Assembly (NCBI RefSeq): GCF_029211225.1
Contig: NZ_JARGEM010000005.1
Location: 244,431-308,430 of the forward strand
Source: Antiquaquibacter metalliresistens
Lineage (GTDB): Bacteria > Actinomycetota > Actinomycetes > Actinomycetales > Microbacteriaceae
Reading direction: 5' to 3'
DNA: 64,000 nt
The notes below the pieces were generated by a model. The model was not told the DNA's origin and searched no databases. It saw nothing but the letters and a program-made list of their open reading frames with translations. The position numbers were made by a program, and so were the translations under genes. Positions 18,095 through 27,076 of the stretch are shown here, one piece after another (position 1 is the first letter of the stretch; every line of letters starts with the position of its first letter).

Positions 18095-19128
18095 TGGACT
18101 GGTGGGGCATCGTCTGGTTGTTCGTGCTGCTGGCGATCAACGCCTTCTTCGTCGGCGCCGAGTTCGCCGTCATCTCCGCGCGGCGTTCGCAGATCGAGCC
18201 GCGCGCCGAGGCCGGTTCGCGTGCCGCGCGCACAGCCCTCTGGGCGATGGAGCACGCCACGCTCATGCTCGCCGCGTGTCAGCTCGGCATCACGGTGTGC
18301 TCGCTGCTGATCCTGAACGTCTCCGAACCCGCCATCCACCACCTGCTCGAGGTGCCGCTCAAGCTCACCGGGTGGTCCGAGGAGATCGTCTCGACGATCG
18401 CGTTCGTGATCGCCTTGCTGATCGTGTCGTTCCTGCACGTCGTGCTCGGCGAGATGGTGCCGAAGAACCTGTCGTTCTCGCTGCCCGATCGCGCCGTGCT
18501 GCTGCTCGCGACCCCGCTCGTGGCTGTCGCGACGGTGTTCCGTCCGATCATCGTGGTGCTCAACGGCATCGCCAACGCGGTGCTGCGGCTGTTCCGGGTC
18601 GAGCCCAAGAGCGAGGCCAACAGCGTCTTCACGCTCGACGAGGTCGCCACCATCGTCGCGCAGTCCACCCGTGAGGGCGTGCTGACGGATGTCGGCGGCA
18701 CCCTGAGTGCGGCGTTCGAGTTCACCTCGAAGAAGGTGCAGGACATCGCCCTGCCGATGGAGTCGCTCGTCACGCTGCCCGAGGATGCGACGCCGGCGGA
18801 CGTGGAGCGCGCGGTCGCCCAGCGCGGGTTCAGCCGGTACATCCTCGTCGACGAGGCGGGGGAGCCGACCGGGTACCTGCACCTCAAGGACGTGATCGAC
18901 CTGGATCAGGACGAGTTCGCCGAACCGGTGCCCCCCAAGCGCATCCGGCAGCTGATCTCGATCTACCGCGGCACGGACCTCGAAGACGCCCTCGCGACGA
19001 TGCGCCGCTCCGGCGTGCACGTGGCGCGGGCGTTCGACGAGGTCGGAGCCACGCGCGGCGTGATCTTCCTCGAGGACATCATCGAGGAGCTCGTCGGCGA
19101 GGTGCAGGACGCGACGCGACGTCGTTAG
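18094..19128 (+). CDS. DUF21-CBS membrane protein (CNNM/CorC family), second of pair
   Basis: A 344-residue partner of the preceding protein, with a DUF21 domain (VLLAINAFFVGAEFAVISAR, LGEMVPKNLSFSLPDR) and a CBS pair, but lacking the C-terminal CorC_HlyC domain; it stops soon after FLEDIIEELVGEVQD. One base is shared with the upstream stop, so translation is coupled. The tandem long-short pair is common in actinobacteria and consistent with a mixed divalent-cation exporter. Confidence 0.9.
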   Translation: MDWWGIVWLFVLLAINAFFVGAEFAVISARRSQIEPRAEAGSRAARTALWAMEHATLMLAACQLGITVCSLLILNVSEPAIHHLLEVPLKLTGWSEEIVSTIAFVIALLIVSFLHVVLGEMVPKNLSFSLPDRAVLLLATPLVAVATVFRPIIVVLNGIANAVLRLFRVEPKSEANSVFTLDEVATIVAQSTREGVLTDVGGTLSAAFEFTSKKVQDIALPMESLVTLPEDATPADVERAVAQRGFSRYILVDEAGEPTGYLHLKDVIDLDQDEFAEPVPPKRIRQLISIYRGTDLEDALATMRRSGVHVARAFDEVGATRGVIFLEDIIEELVGEVQDATRRR

Positions 19129-20201
19129 CGGGGTCGCGCTCGCAGGTACTGCGGCGGCCAGTAGTCCACGTCCACGCCGAGCTCGCCGGCGGCCCGCAGG
19201 GCGAAGTTCGGATCGCGCAGCAGCTCTCGGGCGAGCAGCACGGCGTCCGCTCGGCCGCTGTCGACGATCTCGGCCGCCTGCCTCGCCTCGGTGATGAGCC
19301 CCACCGCGCTCGCCTGCACCTCCGCCGCCGCGCGGATGTGCTCCGTCAACGGCACCTGGTACCCGGGGCCGACCGTGATGCGCTGGTGCGCGACCAGACC
19401 CCCGGCCGAGATGTCGAAGAAGTCGGCACCGGCCTCGGCCGCCCAACCGGCGACGATCGCGGTCTGCGTCTCGTCCCAGCCGTCGTCGGCCCAGTCGGTC
19501 GCAGAGAACCGCACGAAGAGCGGCACGGCCTCACCCACCTCGGCGCGTACCGCGCGCACGATCTCCAGCAGCAGTCTCGCCCGGTTCTCGAGCGAACCGC
19601 CGTAGGCGTCGGTACGTCGGTTCGACAGCGGCGACAGGAACTCGTGCAGAAGGTACCCGTGGGCGGCGTGGATCTCGAGCACCTCGAAGCCTCCTGCGAT
19701 GGCGCGCAGGGCGGCGGCCACGAACGCCTCGACCACCCCGGCGAGCTCGGCGGTCTCGAGCGCGCGGGGTTGCGCGTAGCCCTCGAACGCGATCGCCGAG
19801 GGTGCGACGGGCTGCCATCCGCCGAGCTCCGGCGGCACCGTGCCCCGCTGCGCGGCCCAGGGGCGGAAGGTGGATGCCTTGCGTCCGGCGTGCGCGAGCT
19901 GGATGGCGGGTACGGCGCCCTGCGAGCGGATGAACGCGACGATCCTGGCCCAGGCATCCCGCTGCTCGTCGTTCCAGATGCCGGTGTCCTGGGGCGAGAT
20001 GCGGCCCTCCGGGCTCACCGCGGTCGCCTCCGTGAGCACCAGACCCGCGCCGCCACGGGCGAACCCGCCGAGGTTCACCAGGTGCCAGTCGACGGGCACG
20101 CCGTCCTCGCGCTCGACCGAGTACTGGCACATCGGCGCAGCCCACACGCGGTTGCGGATCTCGACGGATCGGATGACGAGTGGGTCGAAGAGTCTGCTCA
20201 T
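19125..20201 (-). CDS. NADH:flavin oxidoreductase, Old Yellow Enzyme (YqjM-like)
   Basis: A 358-residue FMN enzyme that reduces activated alkenes with NAD(P)H. Typical features are the N-terminal RNRVWAAPMCQYSVE with the redox-tuning Cys, HAGRKAS, the IHAAHGYLLHEFLSPLSNRR active-site strand and VGLITEARQA near the FMN phosphate. It overlaps the upstream HAD gene by ATGA, suggesting an operon, and its stop overlaps the convergent DUF21 gene by 4 bp. Physiological substrate unknown. Confidence 0.92.
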   Translation of the reverse strand: MSRLFDPLVIRSVEIRNRVWAAPMCQYSVEREDGVPVDWHLVNLGGFARGGAGLVLTEATAVSPEGRISPQDTGIWNDEQRDAWARIVAFIRSQGAVPAIQLAHAGRKASTFRPWAAQRGTVPPELGGWQPVAPSAIAFEGYAQPRALETAELAGVVEAFVAAALRAIAGGFEVLEIHAAHGYLLHEFLSPLSNRRTDAYGGSLENRARLLLEIVRAVRAEVGEAVPLFVRFSATDWADDGWDETQTAIVAGWAAEAGADFFDISAGGLVAHQRITVGPGYQVPLTEHIRAAAEVQASAVGLITEARQAAEIVDSGRADAVLLARELLRDPNFALRAAGELGVDVDYWPPQYLRARPR

Positions 20202-20815
20202 ACCGAGAGCGAACGCAGGAAGGCGTCGAGACCTTCCACACCCGTGAAATGGTGGGTGGTGATGCCGATCGCGGCCGCGGCGGCGGTGTTCACGGACTTA
20301 TTGTCGATGAACACCATCCGGGTCGGCTCGATGCCGAGCTCGTCCGCGACCTCGCGGTAGATCGCCGGGTCCGGCTTGATCGCGTCCATCTCGGCGCTGA
20401 CGAAGAACCGCTCGAAGAAGCGCGCCATCGGCGAGAAGCGGAACGGCCCGGCGAAGTCGAAGCCCGCGTTCGAGAGCACGGCGATGCGGGTGCCGCCCTC
20501 GTGCAGCTCCTCGATGAGATCCAGTGTTCCGGGCTCCAGGCTCCACCAGCTGCGGAAGTCCGCGATCCACAGCGCGTGCACCGTCGCGGCCCGCCAGGTC
20601 ACTCCGAGATCGCCGGCGACGAGCGACCAGTAGTCGACGACGCTCGTGGTGCCCCGGTCCAGGCCGTCGCGGTGACGCCAGTAGCTGGCCCAGAACGGTT
20701 CGCTCGGTGCGCCGGCGATCGCCAGCAGCGCCGCGCGGTCCGCCTCGCTCGGTGATCGCGAGATCACCTCCCCGTAATCGAAGACGACGACACGATCGGG
20801 GATGCTGATGGCCAC
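20198..20815 (-). CDS. HAD-superfamily hydrolase
   Basis: A 205-residue haloacid-dehalogenase-like hydrolase. Motif I is VVFDYGEVI (the second Asp of DxD replaced by Gly-Glu, as in many HAD-IA members), motif II VLSNAGFD, motif III Lys in DAIKPDPAIY, motif IV VFIDNKSVN. The GTG start at 20815 is set by a TAGTTT hexamer ending 5 nt upstream; the longer frame from 20941 would run through the divergent gene. The substrate is probably a small phosphate ester. Confidence 0.85.
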   Translation of the reverse strand: MAISIPDRVVVFDYGEVISRSPSEADRAALLAIAGAPSEPFWASYWRHRDGLDRGTTSVVDYWSLVAGDLGVTWRAATVHALWIADFRSWWSLEPGTLDLIEELHEGGTRIAVLSNAGFDFAGPFRFSPMARFFERFFVSAEMDAIKPDPAIYREVADELGIEPTRMVFIDNKSVNTAAAAAIGITTHHFTGVEGLDAFLRSLSV

Positions 20816-20820
20816 ACTCC

Positions 20821-20830
20821 AAACTATCGT
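20821..20830. promoter_or_regulatory. overlapping divergent -10 elements
   Basis: AAACTATCGT contains TAGTTT on the minus strand (for the HAD gene, 5 nt before GTG 20815) and TATCGT on the plus strand (for nnrD, 7 nt before ATG 20838). The two hexamers share the central TA. The whole intergenic region is 22 bp, so both transcripts should be leaderless and both -35 regions fall in coding DNA. Confidence 0.65.
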
Positions 20831-20837
20831 GGGCAGC

Positions 20838-21653
20838 ATGGCCACCCCGACCGAGTGGACCGCGGATGCCGCGGCCGCCGTCATCCGCGTCCCCGCCGTC
20901 GACGATGACAAGTACCGCCGCGGCGTGCTCGGCGTCGTCACCGGATCCGACCTCTACCCCGGAGCCGCCGTGCTCGGCGTGGAGGCCGCCCTGCGCACCG
21001 GTGTCGGCATGGTGCGCTACCTCGGTCCGGAGCGCGCGACGGATCTCGTGCTGCAGCGCCGACCGGAGGCGGTGGCGACCCGCGGTCGTGTGCAGGCCTG
21101 GCTGCTCGGCTCGGGCATGGATCCGGTGGACCGCGACCCGGCGGCGATGCTCGAGGCGCTCGCCGAGGGGCTGCCGAGCGTGCTCGACGGCGGCGGTCTG
21201 GACCTCTACGACCACGCCCGTGCCCCGGTCGTGCTCACCCCGCATGCTCGCGAACTGGCGCGGGTGCTCAAGGCGGATGTCGCCGACGTGCTCGCCGAGC
21301 CCGCCGAGTGGGCGCGCATCGCCGCCGATGACCTCGGGGTCACGGTGCTGCTGAAGGGCAACACCACATATGTCGCGGGGCCGGGCGTGCTCTACTCGGT
21401 GCGATCCGCGCCCACCTGGCTGGCGACGGCGGGGGCTGGGGATGCGCTCGGCGGTATCCTCGGTGCGCTCGTGGCGACGAACGCCGACGCGATCGCCGCC
21501 GACCCTGCGCAGTTGGCGCGGGTCGCGGCGAGCGCGGCGCTCATCCACGGCCTCGCCGCGCAGCGGGCCAGCGGTGGCGGACCGCTCACCGTGCTCGACC
21601 TGTGCGCCGCGGTGCCCGAGACGATCGCGGGACTGCTCAGAGCACGCGACTGA
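20838..21653 (+). CDS. nnrD: ADP-dependent NAD(P)H-hydrate dehydratase
   Basis: A 271-residue ribokinase-fold repair enzyme that converts damaged NAD(P)HX back to NAD(P)H with ADP. Landmarks are RRGVLGVVTGSDLYPGAAVL, VLTPHARELARVL, VTVLLKGNTTYVAG and the catalytic TAGAGDALGGILGAL loop. The epimerase domain found fused in many bacteria is absent. ATG 20838 is chosen on account of the TATCGT hexamer 7 nt upstream. The 3' end overlaps the convergent ABC gene by 17 bp. Confidence 0.92.
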   Translation: MATPTEWTADAAAAVIRVPAVDDDKYRRGVLGVVTGSDLYPGAAVLGVEAALRTGVGMVRYLGPERATDLVLQRRPEAVATRGRVQAWLLGSGMDPVDRDPAAMLEALAEGLPSVLDGGGLDLYDHARAPVVLTPHARELARVLKADVADVLAEPAEWARIAADDLGVTVLLKGNTTYVAGPGVLYSVRSAPTWLATAGAGDALGGILGALVATNADAIAADPAQLARVAASAALIHGLAAQRASGGGPLTVLDLCAAVPETIAGLLRARD

Positions 21654-22368
21654 GGAACTCGCGGGTGCGCGGCTCGCGCGGATGCTCGAGCACCTGTTCC
21701 GCCGTGCCCTGCTCCACGATCACGCCCCCGTCGAGGAACACCACTCGATCGGCCACCTCGCGGGCGAAGCCCATCTCGTGCGTCGCCATCACGATCGTGG
21801 TGCCGTCGCCCTTGAGCTCGCGCACGAGTGCGAGCACGTCGCCCACGAGCTCGGGGTCGAGCGCGCTCGTGATCTCGTCGAGCAGCAGCAGCTCCGGATT
21901 CGTCGCGATCGCGCGCACGATCGCTGCGCGCTGCTGCTGACCGCCGGAGAGCCGGTCGGGGTGCGAGCGCGCGTGCTCGGCGAGACCGATGCGCTGCAGC
22001 AGCTCCCGACCACGGGCCTCGGCGGTGCTCCGGTCGATGCGCAGCACGTGGCGCGAGGCGAGCGTGACGTTGTCGAGCACGCTGAGGTGCGGGAAGAGGT
22101 TGTAGTGCTGGAACACGACGCCGATGCGGGCGCGCACGGCATCCGGCCTGATGCGCGGGTCGCTGATGTCGCGGCCCACGAGCCAGACCCGACCGTCGTC
22201 GATGGGCTCGAGCAGATTGATGGTGCGCAGCAGCGTCGACTTGCCCGAACCGCTCGCTCCGATCAGCGCGACGACCTCGTGCGCCTGCACCGTCAGGTCG
22301 ATGCCGCGCAGCACCTCGCGATCCCCGAACGACTTGAACACGCCCTCCAGGCGCAGCACCTCGCTCAT
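21637..22368 (-). CDS. amino-acid ABC transporter ATP-binding protein
   Basis: A 243-residue polar-amino-acid-type ATPase. Walker A GASGSGKST, Q-loop VVFQHYNLFPHLSVLDNV, signature LSGGQQQRAAIVRA, Walker B LLLLDEITSALDP and H-loop ATHEMGFA are all intact. It is the last gene of a binding protein-permease-ATPase operon and its ATG overlaps the permease stop (ATGA). Confidence 0.95.
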   Translation of the reverse strand: MSEVLRLEGVFKSFGDREVLRGIDLTVQAHEVVALIGASGSGKSTLLRTINLLEPIDDGRVWLVGRDISDPRIRPDAVRARIGVVFQHYNLFPHLSVLDNVTLASRHVLRIDRSTAEARGRELLQRIGLAEHARSHPDRLSGGQQQRAAIVRAIATNPELLLLDEITSALDPELVGDVLALVRELKGDGTTIVMATHEMGFAREVADRVVFLDGGVIVEQGTAEQVLEHPREPRTREFLSRVL

Positions 22369-23228
22369 ACGATCGCCCCGACCTGTTCCCGCGCCCGCAA
22401 CCGCGCCGAATACCAGTCGGTGAGCCGGATGAGCGGCAGCGCCAGCAGCACGAACAGCACCCCGGCGACGACGTAGGGGGTGAAGTTGAACGCCTGCGCC
22501 GTCTCGATCTGGGCCGCGCGCACGGCATCGACGGCGCCCAGCACCGAGATGAGGCCAACGTCCTTCTGCATCGCGACGAAGTCGTTCATGAGCGCGGGTG
22601 TGACCTTGCGCACCGCCTGCGGCAGCACGATCAGCCGCATCGTGGTGCCGTGGCCGAGTCCGAGCGAGCGGGCCGCGAGCCGCTGCGAGGGATGTACCGC
22701 CTCGATGCCCGCGCGGAACACCTCGGACACGTACGCCGAATAGGTGAGCACGAGCGCGATGGTGCCGAGCACCTCCGCGGGGATGCGCGGGCCAGCGTTG
22801 CCCAGCAGCCCGGGTATCCCGAACCCGACGAGATAGAGCACGATGATCAGCGGCAGCCCGCGGAACAGGTCGGTGTAGCCGGCCGCGAGCGCGCGCAGCG
22901 GGAAGAACACGGGGCCGCGCAGGGTGCGGATCGCCGAGAGCACGAGCGACACCACGAGCACCCCGACGACCGAGACCGCGAGCACGCGCAGGTTCAGCAG
23001 GAACCCGTCCCAGACCCGGGGCAGGGATGCGATGAACACGCCCGGATCGAAGAACGTCTGCTGCACCCTGGCCCAGCCGGGCGTGTTGATGATGGTGAGC
23101 CAGGCGGCCGTCGCGAGCACCAGTGTGCTCACCACGCTGATGAGCACCGAGCGAAGCCCCTGCCGACGCCGGAAGGCCCGGCGCTCGAGCTCGATCGCGC
23201 TCGGGTGCCGGGCCTTCGGGTTGGTCAC
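22365..23228 (-). CDS. amino-acid ABC transporter permease
   Basis: A 287-residue HisM/GlnP-type permease with an N-terminal helix at about 28-50 and a core of five helices. The EAA loop is ARSLGLGHGTTMRLIVLPQAVRK, the interface to the ATPase. Only one permease gene is present, so the channel should be a homodimer. It starts 9 bp downstream of the binding-protein gene's stop. Confidence 0.95.
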   Translation of the reverse strand: MTNPKARHPSAIELERRAFRRRQGLRSVLISVVSTLVLATAAWLTIINTPGWARVQQTFFDPGVFIASLPRVWDGFLLNLRVLAVSVVGVLVVSLVLSAIRTLRGPVFFPLRALAAGYTDLFRGLPLIIVLYLVGFGIPGLLGNAGPRIPAEVLGTIALVLTYSAYVSEVFRAGIEAVHPSQRLAARSLGLGHGTTMRLIVLPQAVRKVTPALMNDFVAMQKDVGLISVLGAVDAVRAAQIETAQAFNFTPYVVAGVLFVLLALPLIRLTDWYSARLRAREQVGAIV

Positions 23229-23237
23229 GCTCAGACG

Positions 23238-24065
23238 TTACTTGAGTACCGGCGCGTTCGCCGCCTCGGCGAGCCACTCGTCGGCGATCTCCTGGAGTCG
23301 GCCGCTCTCGCGCAGCGCGTCCACGGCGGCCGTCACACGGGCCGTGAGCGGGCTGTCCTTGGCGAGCACGAGCCCGAAGGCGTCGCCGCCGGCGGTGAGC
23401 TCGGGCAGCTGCCCGACGATGATGCCGTCGGTGAGCTCCACGCCGGTGAGGTAGAAGGCGGTCGGCAGGTCGACGACGATCGCGTCGACCTGGCCGTTCT
23501 CGAGGGCCAGCTTGGCATCGTCGTTCGTGTTGAAGACCTGCGCGCCGGCCGTGGGCGCGATCTGCTCCTCGATCGCCACCAGGCTGGTCGTGCCGGAGGC
23601 GGCACCGATCAGCAGGTCTTTGAGTTCGGCGATCGACGTCGCCTCGGCTGCGGCCGAGCCCGCGGTCGTGATCACCGCCTGCGTGGTCTCGTAGTACGGC
23701 GAGCTGAAGTCCACCGCCTTGGCGCGGTCGTCGGTGATCGTGAACTGCTGCAGGTTGAAGTCGAAGTCCTTGGCCCCGGGCGCGATGGCCTCCTCGAAGC
23801 CGGTGCGCACCCAGACGACGTCCTCGGCGGCGAAGCCGAGCTCCTCGGCGACCGCGTACGCGATGGCGGCCTCGAAGCCCTCACCCGTCTCGGGCGCGTC
23901 GTCGATCACCCAGGGGTAGTATGCCGGCTCGCCGGTGCCGATCGTGAGCTTGCCGTCGGTCACGTACTCGGAAGTGGTGGCGGTGGGGGTGCAGGCGGCG
24001 AGGGTGATCGCGAGCCCCGCTGCTGCGGCGGCGGCGAGGGTGCGGCGGAACCTGGAACCGGTCAT
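23238..24065 (-). CDS. amino-acid ABC transporter substrate-binding lipoprotein
   Basis: A 275-residue family 3 solute-binding lipoprotein. Signal MTGSRFRRTLAAAAAAGLAI is followed by lipobox LAAC. The domain shows LTIGTGEPAYYPWVIDD, GFEAAIAYAVAEELG, FDFNLQQFTITDDRAKAVDFS and a hinge at VDAIVVDLPTAFYL. These fit cationic or polar amino acids; the ligand is not certain. An AAGGAG ribosome site lies six bases before ATG 24065. First gene of the importer operon. Confidence 0.93.
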   Translation of the reverse strand: MTGSRFRRTLAAAAAAGLAITLAACTPTATTSEYVTDGKLTIGTGEPAYYPWVIDDAPETGEGFEAAIAYAVAEELGFAAEDVVWVRTGFEEAIAPGAKDFDFNLQQFTITDDRAKAVDFSSPYYETTQAVITTAGSAAAEATSIAELKDLLIGAASGTTSLVAIEEQIAPTAGAQVFNTNDDAKLALENGQVDAIVVDLPTAFYLTGVELTDGIIVGQLPELTAGGDAFGLVLAKDSPLTARVTAAVDALRESGRLQEIADEWLAEAANAPVLK

Positions 24066-24164
24066 GGGTGTCTCCTTCGGAGTTCGCTGTGGTGTCACCA
24101 TCATCCCGCGCCCGGCACGGCGGCGCGAAACCGTGGCGAAGTGTTACCCCGCTACGCTGTCTTC

Positions 24165-25445
24165 ATGGAACGGGCTGCGGCACTGGCTCGCAATCCCTTC
24201 CTGCTGTGGGCGGCATTCGTCGCCGCGCACCTGTGGCTGGGGCTGCTGAACTTCTACGCACCCGGCCTGCCGATGGGCGACGTCACGCTGGTCTACAAGT
24301 TCTGGATCGACCAGGCGCTGGTCGCCAACTTCTGGGTCGGCATCGACAGCGTCTGGGTATATCCGATCGTCGCGCTCGTGCCGATGCTGGCCGCATCGGC
24401 GTTCGGGCCCGACCTCTATGCGAGCACCTGGCTGACGATGGTGATGCTGTTGAACGCGATCGCGTTCGGGGTGCTCACCGGCTGGGGGCGCTCCCGGGAT
24501 CGCGTCGTGGCCGGCTGGTGGTGGGTGGGCTTCCTCGTGCTGCTCGGGCCGATCGCGCTCGCTCGGATCGATTCCATCAGCGTCGCGGTCGCCATCGTGG
24601 CGGTGCTGCTGCTGGCGACCCGCCCCGGAGTGGCCGGCGTGCTGCTGGCGATCGCGACCTGGATCAAGGTGTGGCCGGCCGCCCTCATCGCCGCGGCGGT
24701 CGTCGCCCTGCGGGAGCGGCTGCGCGTGCTCGCCGCCGTGCTCGTCGTCACCGCCGCGGTGCTGCTGATTGCACTGCTCATCGGAGCGGGCGGTAACGTG
24801 CTGAGCTTCGTGACGCAGCAGACCGGTCGCGGGCTGCAGCCGGAGTCGCCGATCGCGACGATCTGGATGTGGATGGCGCTCGCCGGCGTGCCCGGAGCGG
24901 CGGTCAGCTACGACCGTTCGATCCTCTCCTTCGCGGTGACCGGTCCGGGGGCGGACGTGGCGATCGCGTGGATGACTCCGGTGCTCGCGATCGCGACGCT
25001 GGGCGTCGTGGCGCTCGGCGTGCGTGCACTGCGGGCCGGAGCATCCGCCGCGGATCTGCTGCCACCCCTGGCGCTCGCCCTCACCGTGAGCCTCATCGCC
25101 TTCAACAAGGTCGGCTCGCCCCAGTTCATCGGCTGGATCGCGGCGCCGGTGCTGCTCGGACTCGTCGCGCACGCCGCGGGCACCGGTCGCAGCTTCCGCA
25201 CGCCAGCCATGATCTCACTGGCCATCGCCGCGCTCACGCAGACGATCTACCCCTATCTCTACACGGCGCTGCTGTCACTGCAGCCGCTGCTCGTGGCGGT
25301 GCTGACGGTGCGCAACCTGTTGGAGTTCGTGCTGCTGGGCTGGGCCGTCTACGCGATCGTGACCGCGCCGCGCTATGCCACCGAGGTCGAAGACGAATGG
25401 CTGCCCGGGGTCTGGCCCTTCGCCCGGGACCGTGACAGGCTCTGA
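24165..25445 (+). CDS. GT87-like polyprenol-dependent membrane glycosyltransferase
   Basis: A 426-residue protein with about 11 membrane segments. The early acidic loop PMGDVTLVYKFWIDQAL carries an Asp after the first helix, as in GT-C enzymes, and WIKVWPAALIAAA matches the alpha-mannosyltransferase (DUF2029/GT87) pattern of actinobacteria. A role in cell-envelope glycolipid or lipoglycan assembly is likely. TACGCT at 24153-24158 ends 6 nt before ATG, so it is probably leaderless. The longer open frame to the left is antisense to the ABC operon and rejected. Confidence 0.8.
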   Translation: MERAAALARNPFLLWAAFVAAHLWLGLLNFYAPGLPMGDVTLVYKFWIDQALVANFWVGIDSVWVYPIVALVPMLAASAFGPDLYASTWLTMVMLLNAIAFGVLTGWGRSRDRVVAGWWWVGFLVLLGPIALARIDSISVAVAIVAVLLLATRPGVAGVLLAIATWIKVWPAALIAAAVVALRERLRVLAAVLVVTAAVLLIALLIGAGGNVLSFVTQQTGRGLQPESPIATIWMWMALAGVPGAAVSYDRSILSFAVTGPGADVAIAWMTPVLAIATLGVVALGVRALRAGASAADLLPPLALALTVSLIAFNKVGSPQFIGWIAAPVLLGLVAHAAGTGRSFRTPAMISLAIAALTQTIYPYLYTALLSLQPLLVAVLTVRNLLEFVLLGWAVYAIVTAPRYATEVEDEWLPGVWPFARDRDRL

Positions 25446-25447
25446 GC

Positions 25448-25774
25448 ATGCTCGTCGCCTTCTCGGTCGCCCCCTCCGGCGGTGCTGACGGATCCGACTC
25501 GGTGCACGACGCCGTCGCCGCGGCCGTGCGCATCGTGCGCGAGTCCGGTCTGCCGAACCGCACCGACGCGATGTTCACCACCATCGAGGGGGAGTGGGAC
25601 GAGGTCTTCGACGTGATCCGCCGCGCGACCGAGGCGGTGGGGGCCTACGGCACGCGCGTCTCGCTCGTGCTCAAGGCCGACATCCGCCCCGGGCACAGCG
25701 GCGAGCTGACCGGCAAGGTCGAACGGCTGGAGCGCGCACTCGGCGAGATGGGCGACGACGCCGACGTAGGATGA
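25448..25774 (+). CDS. thiamine-binding (MTH1187/DUF77) family protein
   Basis: A 108-residue protein matching the MTH1187/YkoF-type ferredoxin-like fold: LVAFSVAPSG, VRESGLPNRTDAMFTTIEGEWDEVFDVIRRA and RVSLVLKADIRPG. The family binds thiamine or related molecules and forms oligomers. It begins 2 bp after the glycosyltransferase stop, so it is cotranscribed, though no functional link is evident. Confidence 0.85.
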   Translation: MLVAFSVAPSGGADGSDSVHDAVAAAVRIVRESGLPNRTDAMFTTIEGEWDEVFDVIRRATEAVGAYGTRVSLVLKADIRPGHSGELTGKVERLERALGEMGDDADVG

Positions 25775-25819
25775 TGCGTGCTCGACGGTGAGCGGAGAAC
25801 CCTCGCACGATCGGCACCC

Positions 25820-27076
25820 ATGAACACCCTCACCCCGTCTCGCACCCGGCTCGCCCTGCTCGCGCTCGCACTCGGCGGGTTCGGAATCGGGTTGACCGAG
25901 TTCGTCGCGATGGGTCTGCTGCCGAACCTCGCCGCGGACCTGCTGCCCGACACCTGGTCGGTGTCGCATGAGCAGGCCAACGCCCAGGCGGGCTGGCTGA
26001 TCTCCGCCTATGCCCTCGGTGTGGTGGTTGGGGCGCCCACCATCGCCGCGCTCGCTGCGCGCTTCCCGCGTAAGCAGCTGCTGCTGGCGTGCCTGACCGT
26101 GTTCACGCTCGGCACGATCGTCTCGGCGATCGCCCCGACCTTCGAGACGGTGCTGCTCGCGCGCTTCGTCGCGGCGCTGCCGCATGGCGCCTACTTCGGC
26201 ATCGCGGCGCTCGTGGCCGCCACGCTGATGGGTCCGGGCAAGCGCGGCCAGGGTGTGGCGCTGGTGCTGTCCGGCCTCACCATCGCGAACGTGGTCGGTG
26301 TGCCGGTGATCACGTTCCTCGGTCAGCAGGCGGGCTGGCGCGTCGCGTACCTCGCGGTCGCGGGCGTGTTCGCGTTGGCCTTCCTCGCGGTCGTGCTCGT
26401 CGTCCCGCTGCAGGCGGGGGATCCCGCCGCGACCATGCGACGGGAGCTGGCCGCGCTCGGGCGACCGCAGGTCTGGCTCGCACTGCTCATCGGGGCGGTC
26501 GGGTTCGGCGGCTTCTTCGCGGTGTACACCTACGTCGCACCCCTCGTGACGAACGTCACCGGGCTCAGCGCGTCGTTCGTGCCGCTCGGACTGCTCGCGC
26601 TCGGGCTCGGTATGACCATCGGCAACTTCGTCGGTGGGCGCGGTGCCGATCGGCACGTCATGGGCACACTCTTCGTCTGCTTCGCCGCGTTCGCGGTCTC
26701 GCTCGCGGGGCTCGGGCTCACGGCATCCAATCCGGTCGCGGTGTTCGTCTTCCTCTTCCTCGTCGGCGGTTCGGCGTCCGCGCTCTCGCCCGCGATCCAG
26801 ACCCGGCTGATGGATGTCGCCGGCGACAGTCAGACGCTCGCCGCGGCGATCAACCATTCCTCGCTCAACATCGGCAACAGCCTCGGTGCCTACCTCGGTG
26901 GTGTCGTGATCGCGGCCGGCTTCGGCTACCTCTCGCCCACCTGGGTCGGGCTCGCGCTGTGCGTGCCCGGTGTGCTGCTCGCGGTGGTCAGCGCCGCGCT
27001 GTCACGGCGCGGGTCACAGGCCGCGCGGCAGGTCCGACTCGATCAGGATGCCGTCCTCGATCGCCCGCTTGCGTAG
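25820..27076 (+). CDS. MFS transporter, DHA1 (AraJ-like) family
   Basis: A 418-residue transporter with 12 predicted helices. The N-terminal FGIGLTEFVAMGLLPNLAADL helix is characteristic of the AraJ/YdhP sugar or drug efflux group, and the helix 2-3 loop AALAARFPRKQLLLAC matches the MFS motif A region. An alternative GTG at 25778 is preceded by TAGGAT ending 5 nt upstream, so a leaderless form 14 residues longer is possible. The 3' end overlaps the convergent response-regulator gene by 63 bp. Confidence 0.88.
   Translation: MNTLTPSRTRLALLALALGGFGIGLTEFVAMGLLPNLAADLLPDTWSVSHEQANAQAGWLISAYALGVVVGAPTIAALAARFPRKQLLLACLTVFTLGTIVSAIAPTFETVLLARFVAALPHGAYFGIAALVAATLMGPGKRGQGVALVLSGLTIANVVGVPVITFLGQQAGWRVAYLAVAGVFALAFLAVVLVVPLQAGDPAATMRRELAALGRPQVWLALLIGAVGFGGFFAVYTYVAPLVTNVTGLSASFVPLGLLALGLGMTIGNFVGGRGADRHVMGTLFVCFAAFAVSLAGLGLTASNPVAVFVFLFLVGGSASALSPAIQTRLMDVAGDSQTLAAAINHSSLNIGNSLGAYLGGVVIAAGFGYLSPTWVGLALCVPGVLLAVVSAALSRRGSQAARQVRLDQDAVLDRPLA

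Noticed and set aside
22650..24164. Plus-strand frame upstream of the glycosyltransferase
   Set aside because: Antisense to the amino-acid ABC permease and binding-protein genes; no conserved pattern.
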